The position numbers and the translations under genes were made by a program. Of a DNA stretch of 51,983 nt, positions 26,625-34,979 are shown piece after piece. How positions within the stretch are numbered: position 1 is the first letter of the stretch; every line of letters starts with the position of its first letter. This DNA comes from Methylotenera sp. (GTDB taxonomy: Bacteria > Pseudomonadota > Gammaproteobacteria > Burkholderiales > Methylophilaceae): the NCBI GenBank assembly GCA_020622105.1, contig JAHRYP010000019.1, forward strand, positions 1 through 51,983. Reading direction: 5' to 3'. The notes under the pieces are model-generated. The model had not been told where the DNA came from and made no database searches. It was given only the letters and a program-made list of their open reading frames with translations.

Positions 26625-28110
26625 TTTGGCTTATCAGGATTTGCGGGATTTCATAGTTCAGCTGGAACAGATGGGTGAACTTAAGCGTATTAAATCACCT
26701 GTCTCTACATATTTAGAGATGACTGAGCTGTGTGACCGCACCCTGCGTGCTGGGGGTCCGGCCCTGTTGTTTGAAAATCCAGCAGGCCACCACATGCCCG
26801 TGCTGGCTAACCTTTTTGGTACTCCGAGACGTGTTGCGCTAGGTATGGGTGCTGCGGATGTAAGCGAGCTACGCAACTATGGTCATGTGTTGGCCATGCT
26901 TAAAGACCCTGAGCCGCCCAACGGATTCAAAGATATGCTAGGTCTGCGCTCGCAGGTCAAATCATTATGGAACATGAGCCCAAAAGTATTACGCTCTGCA
27001 CCGTGTCAGGATATTGTGTGGGAAGGCAATGATGTCGATTTGGCAAGGTTGCCAATTCAACACTGCTGGCCAGGAGATATTGCACCCCTGATTACTTGGG
27101 GGCTGGTGATCACAAAAGGGCCAAATAAAGAGCGTCAGAATCTTGGTGTCTACCGCCAGCAAGTGCTGAAGCGTAATAAAGTGATCATGCGATGGTTAGC
27201 TCAGCGTGGCGGTGCCCTCGATTTTCGTGATCATTGTGAGCGCAATCGAGGCCGTCCCTATCCGGTGGCTGTTGCTTTGGGCGCTGATCCTGCAACCATA
27301 CTTGGAGCAGTTACACCAGTTCCCGATAGCCTTTCTGAATATCAATTTGCTGGCTTACTGCGTGGAAGCCGCACTGAACTGGTCAAGGCTATTGGTAGCG
27401 ACTTGCTTGTTCCTGCTTCAGCCGAAATTGTGCTTGAAGGGCATATCTACCCAGATGAATCACACGCAACTGGTTATGAGCATTCGCTAGAGGGGCCATT
27501 CGGTGACCATACTGGTTATTACAACGAACAAGACTGGTTTCCAGTTTTTACTATTGATCGCATTACTATGCGACATAACCCGATTTACCACTCTACCTAT
27601 ACTGGAAAACCGCCTGACGAGCCTGCCATTTTGGGATTAGCCCTTAATGAATTATTCGTTCCGTTACTACAAAAACAGTTTCCAGAAATCACCGACTTTT
27701 ATCTGCCTCCTGAGGCTTGCAGCTACCGTATGGCGGTGGTGCAGATTAAAAAATCTTACCCCGGTCATGCTAAACCTGTCATGTTTGGCATCTGGAGCTT
27801 TCTACGCCAGTTCACGTACACTAAATTCATAGTAGTAGTGGACGATGATGTGAATATCCGCAACTGGCAGGAGGTGATTTGGGCAATCTCGACTCGTGTT
27901 GACCCTATACGTGACACCTTGTTGGTAAATAACACCCCGATTGACTATCTTGATTTTGCCTCGCCAGTGAGTGGTCTCGGCAGCAAAATGGGTATAGATG
28001 CAACCAATAAATGGCCTGGCGAAACAAGCCGTGAATGGGGCAGCCCAATTACTATGCCCGCCGAAGTGAAAACTAAAGTTGACGAGATCTGGAAATCACT
28101 CGGGTTTTGA
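26617..28110 (+). CDS. ubiD: 4-hydroxy-3-polyprenylbenzoate decarboxylase UbiD
   Basis: UbiD decarboxylates 4-hydroxy-3-polyprenylbenzoate using prenyl-FMN. The 497 residues show the cofactor-binding segments [14 protein letters not shown] and [16 protein letters not shown], and the acidic [14 protein letters not shown] and [13 protein letters not shown] segments. The start is GTG at 26617, overlapping the UbiX stop, with the [15 protein letters not shown] start typical of the family. It ends the oxygen-independent ubiquinone operon. Confidence 0.96.
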   Translation: MADLAYQDLRDFIVQLEQMGELKRIKSPVSTYLEMTELCDRTLRAGGPALLFENPAGHHMPVLANLFGTPRRVALGMGAADVSELRNYGHVLAMLKDPEPPNGFKDMLGLRSQVKSLWNMSPKVLRSAPCQDIVWEGNDVDLARLPIQHCWPGDIAPLITWGLVITKGPNKERQNLGVYRQQVLKRNKVIMRWLAQRGGALDFRDHCERNRGRPYPVAVALGADPATILGAVTPVPDSLSEYQFAGLLRGSRTELVKAIGSDLLVPASAEIVLEGHIYPDESHATGYEHSLEGPFGDHTGYYNEQDWFPVFTIDRITMRHNPIYHSTYTGKPPDEPAILGLALNELFVPLLQKQFPEITDFYLPPEACSYRMAVVQIKKSYPGHAKPVMFGIWSFLRQFTYTKFIVVVDDDVNIRNWQEVIWAISTRVDPIRDTLLVNNTPIDYLDFASPVSGLGSKMGIDATNKWPGETSREWGSPITMPAEVKTKVDEIWKSLGF

Positions 28111-28210
28111 TCATTCTTAATACATAACATGTATATTTTAAGAATACTTTAAGTTGTTTTAGTAATAATTATCAGTAAATGTAAGTACTATTTAAAAGGA
28201 TAAATTGAAT

Positions 28211-28726
28211 ATGCTGACTGCAGCTTTTTTATGGAGAGGCATTAACTTATTAAGCGCTCTATGTCTGATATTGGTTACCACACCGGCCTATGCGAATGAA
28301 CACCAACACAAACATCAAAGTCAATCAAACGCAGAGCCATCTATGCACGTTTTGAAACCAGGTGAAAAATGGAAAACAGATGAAGTGGTGAAGCTAGGAA
28401 TGAACAATATTCGCCAAGCCATTTCTGCCAGACAAAATGATATTATTAAAGGACGCCTTAGCGCTAATGATTATCATCGAATAGCAATTGTGATAGAAAG
28501 AAATGCTGCTGAGATTGTGAGAAATTGCAAATTGGCTAAAGATGCAGATAGTGCGTTTCATAGGGTTGTCTTGGTCGATTTGCTAGATGGTGTGACGCTA
28601 ATGCGAACATCTAAGAACATTCAAGCGCAACGAGTTGGAGCACTAGGCGTGTTACAGTCTTTACGAAATTACGGTAAGTATTTTCAGCACGAGGGATGGA
28701 ATTTAGATGCTGTTAAATCTGATTAA
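28211..28726 (+). CDS. Secreted helical protein of unknown function
   Basis: About 171 residues from ATG 28211 with AAGGA at 28197-28201. A signal peptide (MLTAAFLWRGINLLSALCLI, ending PAYA) is followed by a His-rich linker (NEHQHKHQ) and a helical domain with the motif LKPGEKWKTDEVVKLGMNNIRQAI and one Cys (RNCKLA). No haem CXXCH motif is present. The family was not identified; proteins of this build occur near respiratory genes. The 3' end overlaps the convergent pyrD-like gene by 14 bases. Confidence 0.7.
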   Translation: MLTAAFLWRGINLLSALCLILVTTPAYANEHQHKHQSQSNAEPSMHVLKPGEKWKTDEVVKLGMNNIRQAISARQNDIIKGRLSANDYHRIAIVIERNAAEIVRNCKLAKDADSAFHRVVLVDLLDGVTLMRTSKNIQAQRVGALGVLQSLRNYGKYFQHEGWNLDAVKSD

Positions 28727-29615
28727 CAACTCCAAAATTTGACAGGTAAGCATTAATTCGCCTTGGCAATAAAGGCCCTGCCTCGACGAGTCCACTATAA
28801 ATCTGCACAAGTGAGACACCAGTTGATAAGCGGTCAACAACATCCTGCGGGGTACGAATTCCTCCCACTGAAATAACTGGCATGCTGTCACGCGTCTTAT
28901 TTAACACGCGTTGCAAATTGGCAAGCACTTCTTTTTTATCATGGATATGCTCATCACCACTCAGAATCAATCCATTAAATGCATAATCACGCACACAGGA
29001 TAATAGATTATTTGTATCTCCACGATTCTGATCAATTTTTACAACAATAGGACAAACCCGACCACTCTCAGCCGCCATCAGCACTTGCTTGTCCTTGGCC
29101 GCTGCCAGTAAGGTCAACAATGTGGCACGAAACTCTGGTTGATGCAGATCGGGTCCGGCTCGTACACCTAAATTAAGAGTTATGTAGTCGGCAAACTCCC
29201 AGAGTTTTTCCATGCATATCATATAATCGTTGACCATCTTTTCAGGCTGGGTTATGCGGTTCATGCTGATGCTCACCCCAAGTGGAATTGAATGTGGTCT
29301 GATATTTTTAGATAAATGGGAAACTACCCTATCGAGTCCCAGGCTACGCTGCTGCTCTGGCAGTGGAATAACAGAACCAATTTCTGCAAAACCAAAACCA
29401 AGCGGTGCTAAGCAGCTAAAGAGCGTGCCATGTTTATCAAATCCAGCTGCCAGCCCAACTGGGCCTGGGAAAGATAATCCCATGACATTTCGCCGCAAGG
29501 TTTGCGGCGTTTCTACTCTAGAAGTGATCGCGGCTAGCCAAATTGAATGTGCTGCCAGTTTGCGAGCATTTGGCATACCCAGTTTAGATGCGGCTGAAAA
29601 TAGACACTTATACAT
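28713..29615 (-). CDS. Divergent PyrD-like protein (class 2 dihydroorotate dehydrogenase fold) in the pqq operon
   Basis: About 300 residues from ATG 29615, next to a TTG at 29636. The N-terminal GPVGLAAGFDKHG, FGFAEIGSVIPLPEQ and the C-terminal PVISVGGIRTPQDVVDRLSTGVSLVQIYSGLV (FMN phosphate site) are those of quinone-linked dihydroorotate dehydrogenase. The substrate and catalytic parts are not: the family's LINRMGFNN run is replaced by GVSISMNR, and NVSSPNTPGLR with the catalytic Ser reads LNLGVRAGPDLH. It is therefore a paralogue, unlikely to make orotate. It follows serC with a small overlap, as the last gene of the pqqADE operon. Confidence 0.8.
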   Translation of the reverse strand: MYKCLFSAASKLGMPNARKLAAHSIWLAAITSRVETPQTLRRNVMGLSFPGPVGLAAGFDKHGTLFSCLAPLGFGFAEIGSVIPLPEQQRSLGLDRVVSHLSKNIRPHSIPLGVSISMNRITQPEKMVNDYMICMEKLWEFADYITLNLGVRAGPDLHQPEFRATLLTLLAAAKDKQVLMAAESGRVCPIVVKIDQNRGDTNNLLSCVRDYAFNGLILSGDEHIHDKKEVLANLQRVLNKTRDSMPVISVGGIRTPQDVVDRLSTGVSLVQIYSGLVEAGPLLPRRINAYLSNFGVVNQI

Positions 29616-30711
29616 GATGCCAATGCATATCTGCAAAATGCTGCATAAAGCTGATGAGTGCTATTACACCAGCGTTTGGCATTGCATTATAGATGCTGGC
29701 GCGAATGCCACCAGCCATGGGATGACCCTTCAGATTCAACAATCCTTCTTCAGCAGCTAAGGACAGAAACGATGGCGTGAGCGCATCATTAGCGAGCGTA
29801 AAGCAAACATTCATACATGATCGGTGGGCTGGTTGCACTGAACATTGATAAAAACCTTTGCTGGAATCAATGACTTGATACAATTGCGCACTTCGCTGCG
29901 CACTGTTATTCGCCATAGCCACGACACCACCCATGTCGGTAATCCAGCGTAGTACCAATCCAGTTAAATAGATAGAAAAGGTCAACGGCGTATTAAGCAT
30001 AGAACCTGCTTCAGCCTGATTCTTATAATTGAATACCGCTGGCGTTGCTGGATGTGCCCGCCCCAGCAGATCATCGCGCACAATGACAATGGTAAGACCA
30101 GCTGGACCGATATTTTTTTGCGCTCCTGCGTAAATTACACCATAGCGCTGCACATCAATCGGCCGGCTGAGAAAGTCAGATGTCATATCTGCAACTAGTG
30201 GCAAATCACCGGTGTCTGGAATGTCAAAGAATTGCACGCCGTTGGCGGTTTCATTGCTTGTAATGTGGCAATAGGCTGCACTTGAGTCGAGGTGCCATGT
30301 TTCGGGCATTCGGTCGAATCTGGTTGCACTACTACTGGCTGCAATATTGACATTACAGTAGCGGCTAGCTTCGAGCATAGTTTTGCATGACCAGTAGCCA
30401 GTTTCCACATAATCAGCTCGCCCTGCCCCACCCAATAGATTTAGTGGTATCAGCGAGAATTGTGCCGACGCACCGCCATGCATAAATAAAATATGATAAT
30501 TGTCTGGAATATTTAGCAGTAATCGAAGATTGTCGCGCACATGATTATGTATTTTCTTGTAAGCGTCACCGGTAAAAGGCGTTTCTAACATGGAAAAACC
30601 ACTGTCGTTCCAGTTCAAAAACTCCTGCTGCGCTTGGGCCAGAACAGTGACTGGCATAACGGCTGGGCCCGCAGAATAATTAAAAAACTCAGGCAAACAG
30701 TGCCGCTCCAT
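29608..30711 (-). CDS. serC: Phosphoserine aminotransferase (SerC family)
   Basis: 367 residues from ATG 30711 (MERHCLPEFFNYSAGPAVMP); the frame continues upstream but covers the upstream gene. Fold-type I PLP aminotransferase: HGGASAQFSLIPLNLL binds the cofactor phosphate, VADMTSDFLSRPID holds the Asp, YGVIYAGAQKNIGPAGL holds the Schiff-base Lys, and it ends GHPMAGGIRASIYNAMPNAGV as usual. It overlaps the PuuD-like gene by 23 bases. Whether it serves serine synthesis or a step tied to the pqq operon is open. Confidence 0.92.
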   Translation of the reverse strand: MERHCLPEFFNYSAGPAVMPVTVLAQAQQEFLNWNDSGFSMLETPFTGDAYKKIHNHVRDNLRLLLNIPDNYHILFMHGGASAQFSLIPLNLLGGAGRADYVETGYWSCKTMLEASRYCNVNIAASSSATRFDRMPETWHLDSSAAYCHITSNETANGVQFFDIPDTGDLPLVADMTSDFLSRPIDVQRYGVIYAGAQKNIGPAGLTIVIVRDDLLGRAHPATPAVFNYKNQAEAGSMLNTPLTFSIYLTGLVLRWITDMGGVVAMANNSAQRSAQLYQVIDSSKGFYQCSVQPAHRSCMNVCFTLANDALTPSFLSLAAEEGLLNLKGHPMAGGIRASIYNAMPNAGVIALISFMQHFADMHWHHV

Positions 30712-31192
30712 GCTGGCTGGCTGCCATGAAAAACAACAATGGGATGGAGAGCATGGTATTGGTACGAGAAGAAAGAAATGTGATGCGAGCACAACGTACA
30801 CGCTCGTCAAGTGGTGCGTAAACGAAACCTAGCACTTTCTTCTGGTTTGGCCATAATATCAGCCATAGGTTAGCCAGCATCAGCGTGCCTATCCAAAAAC
30901 CAATGCCGATAACGGCCAGATAGCCTTTCAACGTTATTGCATCAATCAGCACTCCACGTTGCCACAACATACCAACACCAGCCAACCAAGTTACGATAGC
31001 CGCGTATCTGAAAGTGCCGTGTTCACGTCCGAGCAAAGTCATATAAACAGTGCTTTGCTCGTCGCCCAAATCTTCTTTCCCGGGTGGTCGGAAGTTTGGT
31101 CGCTGAATCACGCTGGCGTAGTTATGCCCAACCCAAATTATGCCGGCAAAAAGATGTATCCAGCGAAGTAAAAAGTCGACAATCTGATCCAT
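30689..31192 (-). CDS. PuuD-like (urate hydroxylase N-terminal domain type) membrane protein
   Basis: 167 residues with four hydrophobic helices. The start MDQIVDFLLRWIHLFAGIIWVGHNY resembles the N-terminal membrane domain of PuuD-type proteins, with histidines in the first helix that could bind haem. There is no C-terminal cytochrome c domain, so full urate hydroxylase activity is unlikely. It starts 6 bases after the 33-residue membrane peptide and overlaps serC. A redox role linked to PQQ or methylotrophy is speculation from context. Confidence 0.75.
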   Translation of the reverse strand: MDQIVDFLLRWIHLFAGIIWVGHNYASVIQRPNFRPPGKEDLGDEQSTVYMTLLGREHGTFRYAAIVTWLAGVGMLWQRGVLIDAITLKGYLAVIGIGFWIGTLMLANLWLILWPNQKKVLGFVYAPLDERVRCARITFLSSRTNTMLSIPLLFFMAASQHGAALFA

Positions 31193-31198
31193 CGTGTA

Positions 31199-31300
31199 TC
31201 AACCTCTCAACACTAGCCAGCGGACGATGAAGAATAGTCCCAGTGTTAGCAACAGACCGAGCACGATCGTACCGGTGGCAGTATTGTAAGGTGTTTTCAT
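31199..31300 (-). CDS. 33-residue single-span membrane peptide coupled to pqqE
   Basis: The ATG (complement 31298-31300) overlaps the pqqE stop TGA as ATGA, and the stop lies 6 bases before the PuuD-like start. The peptide is MKTPYNTATG, a hydrophobic stretch TIVLGLLLTLGLFFIV, and a basic end RWLVLRG. It shows the build of small membrane subunits. The tight coupling on both sides argues that it is translated; no family was recognised and no other evidence is available. Confidence 0.6.
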   Translation of the reverse strand: MKTPYNTATGTIVLGLLLTLGLFFIVRWLVLRG

Positions 31301-32445
31301 TTCTGCGCCATAAACATCGTAGTGACTGCTCCAATTTGCCGCCTGACCAAGGGGCGAGGCTCGTGATGTTTCTGTCGTGTCTTGCTGATTGCCATTTCAA
31401 TCACATGGTGATGTGGTGATTTGGCGCATGCAGGATCGGTATTCGTTGCATCGCCGGTCAGCAGAAATGCCTGGCAGCGACAGCCACCAAAGTCTTTTTC
31501 TTTTTCGTCACAGGTGCGGCAAGGCTCCTTCATCCACTCATCACTACGGAATTTCTTGAACAGTGGTGAGTCATTCCACAACCAGTCCAGACTATGCTCA
31601 CGCACAGTAGGAAATTCCAGCCCTTCGATTACACGAACTTCCTGGCAAGGTAAAGCAGCACCGTCTGGTGCAATGGTGAGATGAATGGTGCCCCAGCCAT
31701 TCATGCATGCCTTAGGCCGTGTTTCGTAATAATCCGGAATAACAAAATAAATGGTCATCTTCTGCCCTGACCGTTGACGCGCAGCATTAACAGCAGCTTC
31801 GGCAAGCTCAATCTGCTCACGGGTCGGCAGCAACTCATCTCGATTGAGCAGCGCCCAGTTGTAATACTGAATATTGGCAAGTTCAAGATAATCTACGCCG
31901 ATGTCCTCAGCTAATGCCAGAATTTTATCCACCTGGTCAATGTTCTGTCTGAATATCGGCACATTGAGTACCATAGGGAAGCCTTCAGCTTTGATCATAC
32001 GCGCTACTTCAACTTTCAGATCATGCGCTCTTGCTCCTACCAGTTCATCGGTTAAGTCACGATTTGCAGATTGCAGACTTAATTGAATCTGCTTGAGACC
32101 TACTTGCTTCAGCGCTTTAAGTCGTTCAGGTGTTAGTCCAACACCGGAAGTAATAAGATTAGTGTAATAGCCCAGGCGCTCCGCCTCTGCCACCAACTCT
32201 TCGATATCATCGCGTAACATGGGCTCGCCACCTGAAAACCCAAGTTGCAGGGCACCGAGTTCGCGCCCCTCACGAAGTACCCGCTTCCATTCCTCGGTAC
32301 TCAACTCTTTCTTGCCATACTGGTCAAAATCTAGTGGATTATTACACCACACACACTTGAGCGGGCAACGGTAGGTAAGTTCTAACACAAGCCACATTGG
32401 CTTGCCTTGCCCGTCCAGACTAACTTCGAATCCATCCTTTGCCAT
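31297..32445 (-). CDS. pqqE: PqqA peptide cyclase (radical SAM)
   Basis: PqqE cross-links Glu16 and Tyr20 of PqqA, the first step of PQQ synthesis, with PqqD as peptide chaperone. The 382 residues have the radical SAM motif CPLKCVWC near 29-36, GFSGGEPML as SAM site, and a C-terminal SPASM region with ALPCQEVR, then CRTCDEKEKDFGGCRC and DPACAKSPHH. Start ATG 32445 overlaps the pqqD end by 26 bases. Confidence 0.97.
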   Translation of the reverse strand: MAKDGFEVSLDGQGKPMWLVLELTYRCPLKCVWCNNPLDFDQYGKKELSTEEWKRVLREGRELGALQLGFSGGEPMLRDDIEELVAEAERLGYYTNLITSGVGLTPERLKALKQVGLKQIQLSLQSANRDLTDELVGARAHDLKVEVARMIKAEGFPMVLNVPIFRQNIDQVDKILALAEDIGVDYLELANIQYYNWALLNRDELLPTREQIELAEAAVNAARQRSGQKMTIYFVIPDYYETRPKACMNGWGTIHLTIAPDGAALPCQEVRVIEGLEFPTVREHSLDWLWNDSPLFKKFRSDEWMKEPCRTCDEKEKDFGGCRCQAFLLTGDATNTDPACAKSPHHHVIEMAISKTRQKHHEPRPLVRRQIGAVTTMFMAQK

Positions 32446-32704
32446 GTGTTATCTCCAAAAATTTGTAAATACTGTTTTCTATATCAGCGTTGTAGACAAA
32501 TAGCGCCTTGAGTTCGGTAGCGATATTAGCGGTCGTAGATTCGCCCGTGCAGCGCTTAAGGATTTCCGCAGCTGTAGTATTTAGCTTGATAACGCCCTCA
32601 GGGTAGAGCAGTACATAGGCATCCTGTGACTTCTCCCAACGCAGTAGATACTTGGAATCCAGTCGCGGGCGGTCTTCTGGCTGAAAATGAAAATGCTCAG
32701 ACAT
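32420..32704 (-). CDS. pqqD: PqqA-binding chaperone PqqD
   Basis: 94 residues of the PqqD/RRE fold: PRLDSKYLLRWEKSQDAYVLLYPEGVIKLNTTAAEILKRC matches the family closely. It binds PqqA and presents it to PqqE. It follows pqqA, from which it is separated by a strong stem-loop. Confidence 0.96.
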   Translation of the reverse strand: MSEHFHFQPEDRPRLDSKYLLRWEKSQDAYVLLYPEGVIKLNTTAAEILKRCTGESTTANIATELKALFVYNADIENSIYKFLEITHGKGWIRS

Positions 32705-32729
32705 ATAAAGACTTTCTTATTTTAATTAT

Positions 32730-32752
32730 GGACGCGGCAAAATGCCGCGTCC
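32730..32752 (-). promoter_or_regulatory. Stem-loop between pqqA and pqqD
   Basis: GGACGCGGCA and TGCCGCGTCC form a perfect 10-bp stem around a 3-base loop. No long T-run follows on the minus strand, so it is more likely a partial terminator or RNA-stabilising hairpin that raises pqqA over pqqDE expression, as known for other pqq operons. Confidence 0.75.
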
Positions 32753-32760
32753 TGTATTAC

Positions 32761-32835
32761 CTAGCGCACGTACACGTAGGCGGTTACTTCAAAGCCAAGA
32801 CGTAGATCACAAAAATCTGGTTCGATCCATTGCAT
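32761..32835 (-). CDS. pqqA: PQQ precursor peptide PqqA
   Basis: A 24-residue peptide starting MQWIEPDFCD, with Glu16 and Tyr20 in FEVTAYVYVR at exactly the spacing (E-X3-Y) that is cross-linked into PQQ. AGGAG lies 7-12 bases before the ATG. It is the first gene of the pqqA-D-E operon. Confidence 0.96.
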   Translation of the reverse strand: MQWIEPDFCDLRLGFEVTAYVYVR

Positions 32836-33306
32836 TTTTATCTCCTAAAACGTTAGTTGAAGTTGGTGCCGCAAGCGATGGAAGAAGCTAAAATTAAAAC
32901 CACCATTGCAATTAGCGTTGCATATGTAATAGTTACAATGCGACACTGAATATACGTTATGGTTAATAAAAGGGATTGCTCAAATTACTGGTCATTGCAT
33001 GCTTAATATGATTAAAAACATGTCATGATTTTCTGTCATTTTCTGTTAATCAGAACAATTTGATTTTGGTCAAGGTGTTTGTACGAGCAATGGTGCTTAG
33101 AACTAGGAATAACTGCTCCAAACACCCATTAAATGCTGCTTTAATGGCTTAGTGACTTTTGAAAATTACTTTTTGGTGCGCAGAGAATGGTTGTTGGATG
33201 GATGATTGTGAATGTAACGTCACCATGCACTGCAACTTGCTTTTTGTGTCATATGGCAAATAATACAGAGGTGATTGCTTTAAAGCTTGAACAAGCATTA
33301 AGACTG
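32836..33306. other. Upstream region of pqqA
   Basis: 470 bases between pqqA and the polytopic membrane protein gene, both on the minus strand. It should hold the pqq promoter. A one-mismatch FNR-type box is at 33060-33073. A 17-codon hydrophobic frame at 32853-32906 was not called. Confidence 0.5.
33060..33073. promoter_or_regulatory. Imperfect FNR/DNR-type box upstream of pqqA
   Basis: TTGATTTTGGTCAA differs at one position from TTGAT-N4-ATCAA. It is about 230 bases upstream of the pqqA ATG, rather far for direct activation unless the leader is long. Confidence 0.4.
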
Positions 33307-34434
33307 TTACTCAGGTATCTTAGTATGCTGTAAAAATAAAGAAAATGTCTGAACAACAAATATACCTGTAGTAAACACTGCTAAATACCAGCCAATTTCA
33401 TAGCCAAATCCAGCCATTACCCCTCCTGTCAATAACAACAATGCTCGTATACCACCTCCAAATCCCAATCGCTTCCTGGCTGCCTGATGCCAGGGCGTTT
33501 GTTGCCCTGGACGCATCCATAATGGCAGCAAATAACTGACAGCACCCGTCACGAGCGGCATTAGAAAGGCGATAATGAAAGTCGCAACCGGGCTAAAGCT
33601 TTGTTGATGATAGGCGTGAGTTAATCCGATAATTAAGGTTATTGAATATCCACACAGGGCTGCTACAAGTAATGGGACAGCGCCATGTACCTTGAATATG
33701 ACATTAGAATAAAGTTTTAGCCATGTCTTTAATATATCGAATAACGGGATAGCCAGCAATATCAGTCCAATCCATGCAAAATTGCGGTGCCATGCGGAAC
33801 CACAGGCCGTGATCACAATTCCGGCGACTACGCATTTCAGATGTTTACGCATGCGTGCAGCTACTTCAGGATCAGAGCGTTGCGTGACTGTGGGCAGCAG
33901 CACTTGCAGTGTGCCGAGTGCTGTGATGCCAATAAATCCCAAGGTGTTGAAGTGGATGTGCAGCATACGCAATGCAGAGCGCTGTTCGGGAATAAAATAA
34001 CCCATGATTATGCAACCAACTGCTATAAATATGCATAACATGGCTGCCAGATACCAATCTAGACAAGGGTGTGGTTTACCAATCGCATTTACTTTTAAGC
34101 GATATGCCCAACTCCCAAGAATTGACACTGCAATAATGATAGTAGTAGCACTGACATAGCGACCAGCTGACAATGCTTGTGGATAAGCAAAATTACTGGT
34201 GACTAAGAAACCTCCGAACAGTGCTATAACAGGTAACAACCTAATAAATTTACCTGGATTTTTACTGCGCGATAACACAGGTAAGAAATGCACCATCGCT
34301 CCTAATATCAAAGGTACGATGCCTATAGCTAAAACAATGTGGTAACTGACAATCGCCGCACCGCTCTTTGACAAAACAAAGGTAGATGCAGCGATAAACG
34401 CCAGTAGAGTAATTGCTACTTGAAATTGCAGCAA
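33307..34434 (-). CDS. Polytopic membrane protein, NnrS/haem-copper-oxidase subunit-like
   Basis: 375 residues with about eleven hydrophobic helices. Histidines recur within or next to helices (IVSYHIVLAIG, LGAMVHFLPV, MLHIHFNTLGFIGITALG, ITLIIGLTHAYH), the look of small oxidase-subunit-I or NnrS relatives that bind haem or copper. The neighbours, a DUF2249 protein 17 bases upstream and nsrR/dnr divergently, indicate a role in nitric oxide metabolism. The exact family was not confirmed. Confidence 0.6.
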   Translation of the reverse strand: MLQFQVAITLLAFIAASTFVLSKSGAAIVSYHIVLAIGIVPLILGAMVHFLPVLSRSKNPGKFIRLLPVIALFGGFLVTSNFAYPQALSAGRYVSATTIIIAVSILGSWAYRLKVNAIGKPHPCLDWYLAAMLCIFIAVGCIIMGYFIPEQRSALRMLHIHFNTLGFIGITALGTLQVLLPTVTQRSDPEVAARMRKHLKCVVAGIVITACGSAWHRNFAWIGLILLAIPLFDILKTWLKLYSNVIFKVHGAVPLLVAALCGYSITLIIGLTHAYHQQSFSPVATFIIAFLMPLVTGAVSYLLPLWMRPGQQTPWHQAARKRLGFGGGIRALLLLTGGVMAGFGYEIGWYLAVFTTGIFVVQTFSLFLQHTKIPE

Positions 34435-34450
34435 AGTTGATTCCTAGAGC

Positions 34451-34708
34451 TTATGTGCGAACGAAATCAATCACAATCGTCCCAGGTTCACGTTGCTTAT
34501 AAACAATACTGACAGTTTCACCATATCGCTGCTCAAGCTGATTCAAAAGCGGCAATGGATCGTGATCATTGACGAAACGCATAATTTCACCGCTATGCAA
34601 CGTGTCTAACGCACCGAAGATAGCTGCATGTCGAAATCGCTTGGCTATGCCGCGCGCATCGAATGGATAAATCTGATCTGGAAGTAGATGAAGATGTGGC
34701 TGTGACAT
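34451..34708 (-). CDS. DUF2249 domain protein
   Basis: 85 residues from ATG 34708 with AAAGGT about 7 bases upstream. The sequence PFDARGIAKRFRHAAIFGALDTLHSGEIMRFVNDHDPLPLLNQLEQRYG is the DUF2249 pattern (TusA-like fold: DxR, GE, HDPxPL). Such proteins often accompany NO-reductase and hemerythrin genes and are NsrR or DNR targets. It is followed closely by the polytopic membrane protein gene. Confidence 0.88.
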   Translation of the reverse strand: MSQPHLHLLPDQIYPFDARGIAKRFRHAAIFGALDTLHSGEIMRFVNDHDPLPLLNQLEQRYGETVSIVYKQREPGTIVIDFVRT

Positions 34709-34893
34709 GTGTTTACCTTTCAAGGAATAAGCGCAACGTCTGCGCAAAAGTTCTAATAATCATGTTCATCATCAATTGAATTCACATAAAAATATTCATC
34801 GCTATGGGTTATCAATCACTCGCAAAATAACCTTTCAATACATCTATTCAATTGAAAAAAGCAGTTAATTGTAAGTTTTAATGGACATTCTAT

Positions 34894-34916
34894 AAGGTGT
34901 ATGTAAAATACATCTT
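34894..34916. promoter_or_regulatory. NsrR-type operator in front of nsrR
   Basis: The half-sites AAGGTGTAT and ATACATCTT, 5 bases apart, form a near-perfect palindrome of the betaproteobacterial NsrR type (AAGATGYAT-N5-ATRCATCTT). It lies 64 bases upstream of nsrR and 186 upstream of the divergent DUF2249 gene, so NsrR probably represses its own gene and perhaps the divergent pair. Confidence 0.8.
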
Positions 34917-34979
34917 TAATTTACCATGATATTTATTCATAAGCAATATTATTAATACATCTTTTAACGGACTGAAATT

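Noticed and set aside
32853-32906. 17-residue hydrophobic frame ending in a lipobox-like SSIAC upstream of pqqA
   Set aside because: Too short, without a ribosome site, and no coupling to neighbouring genes.
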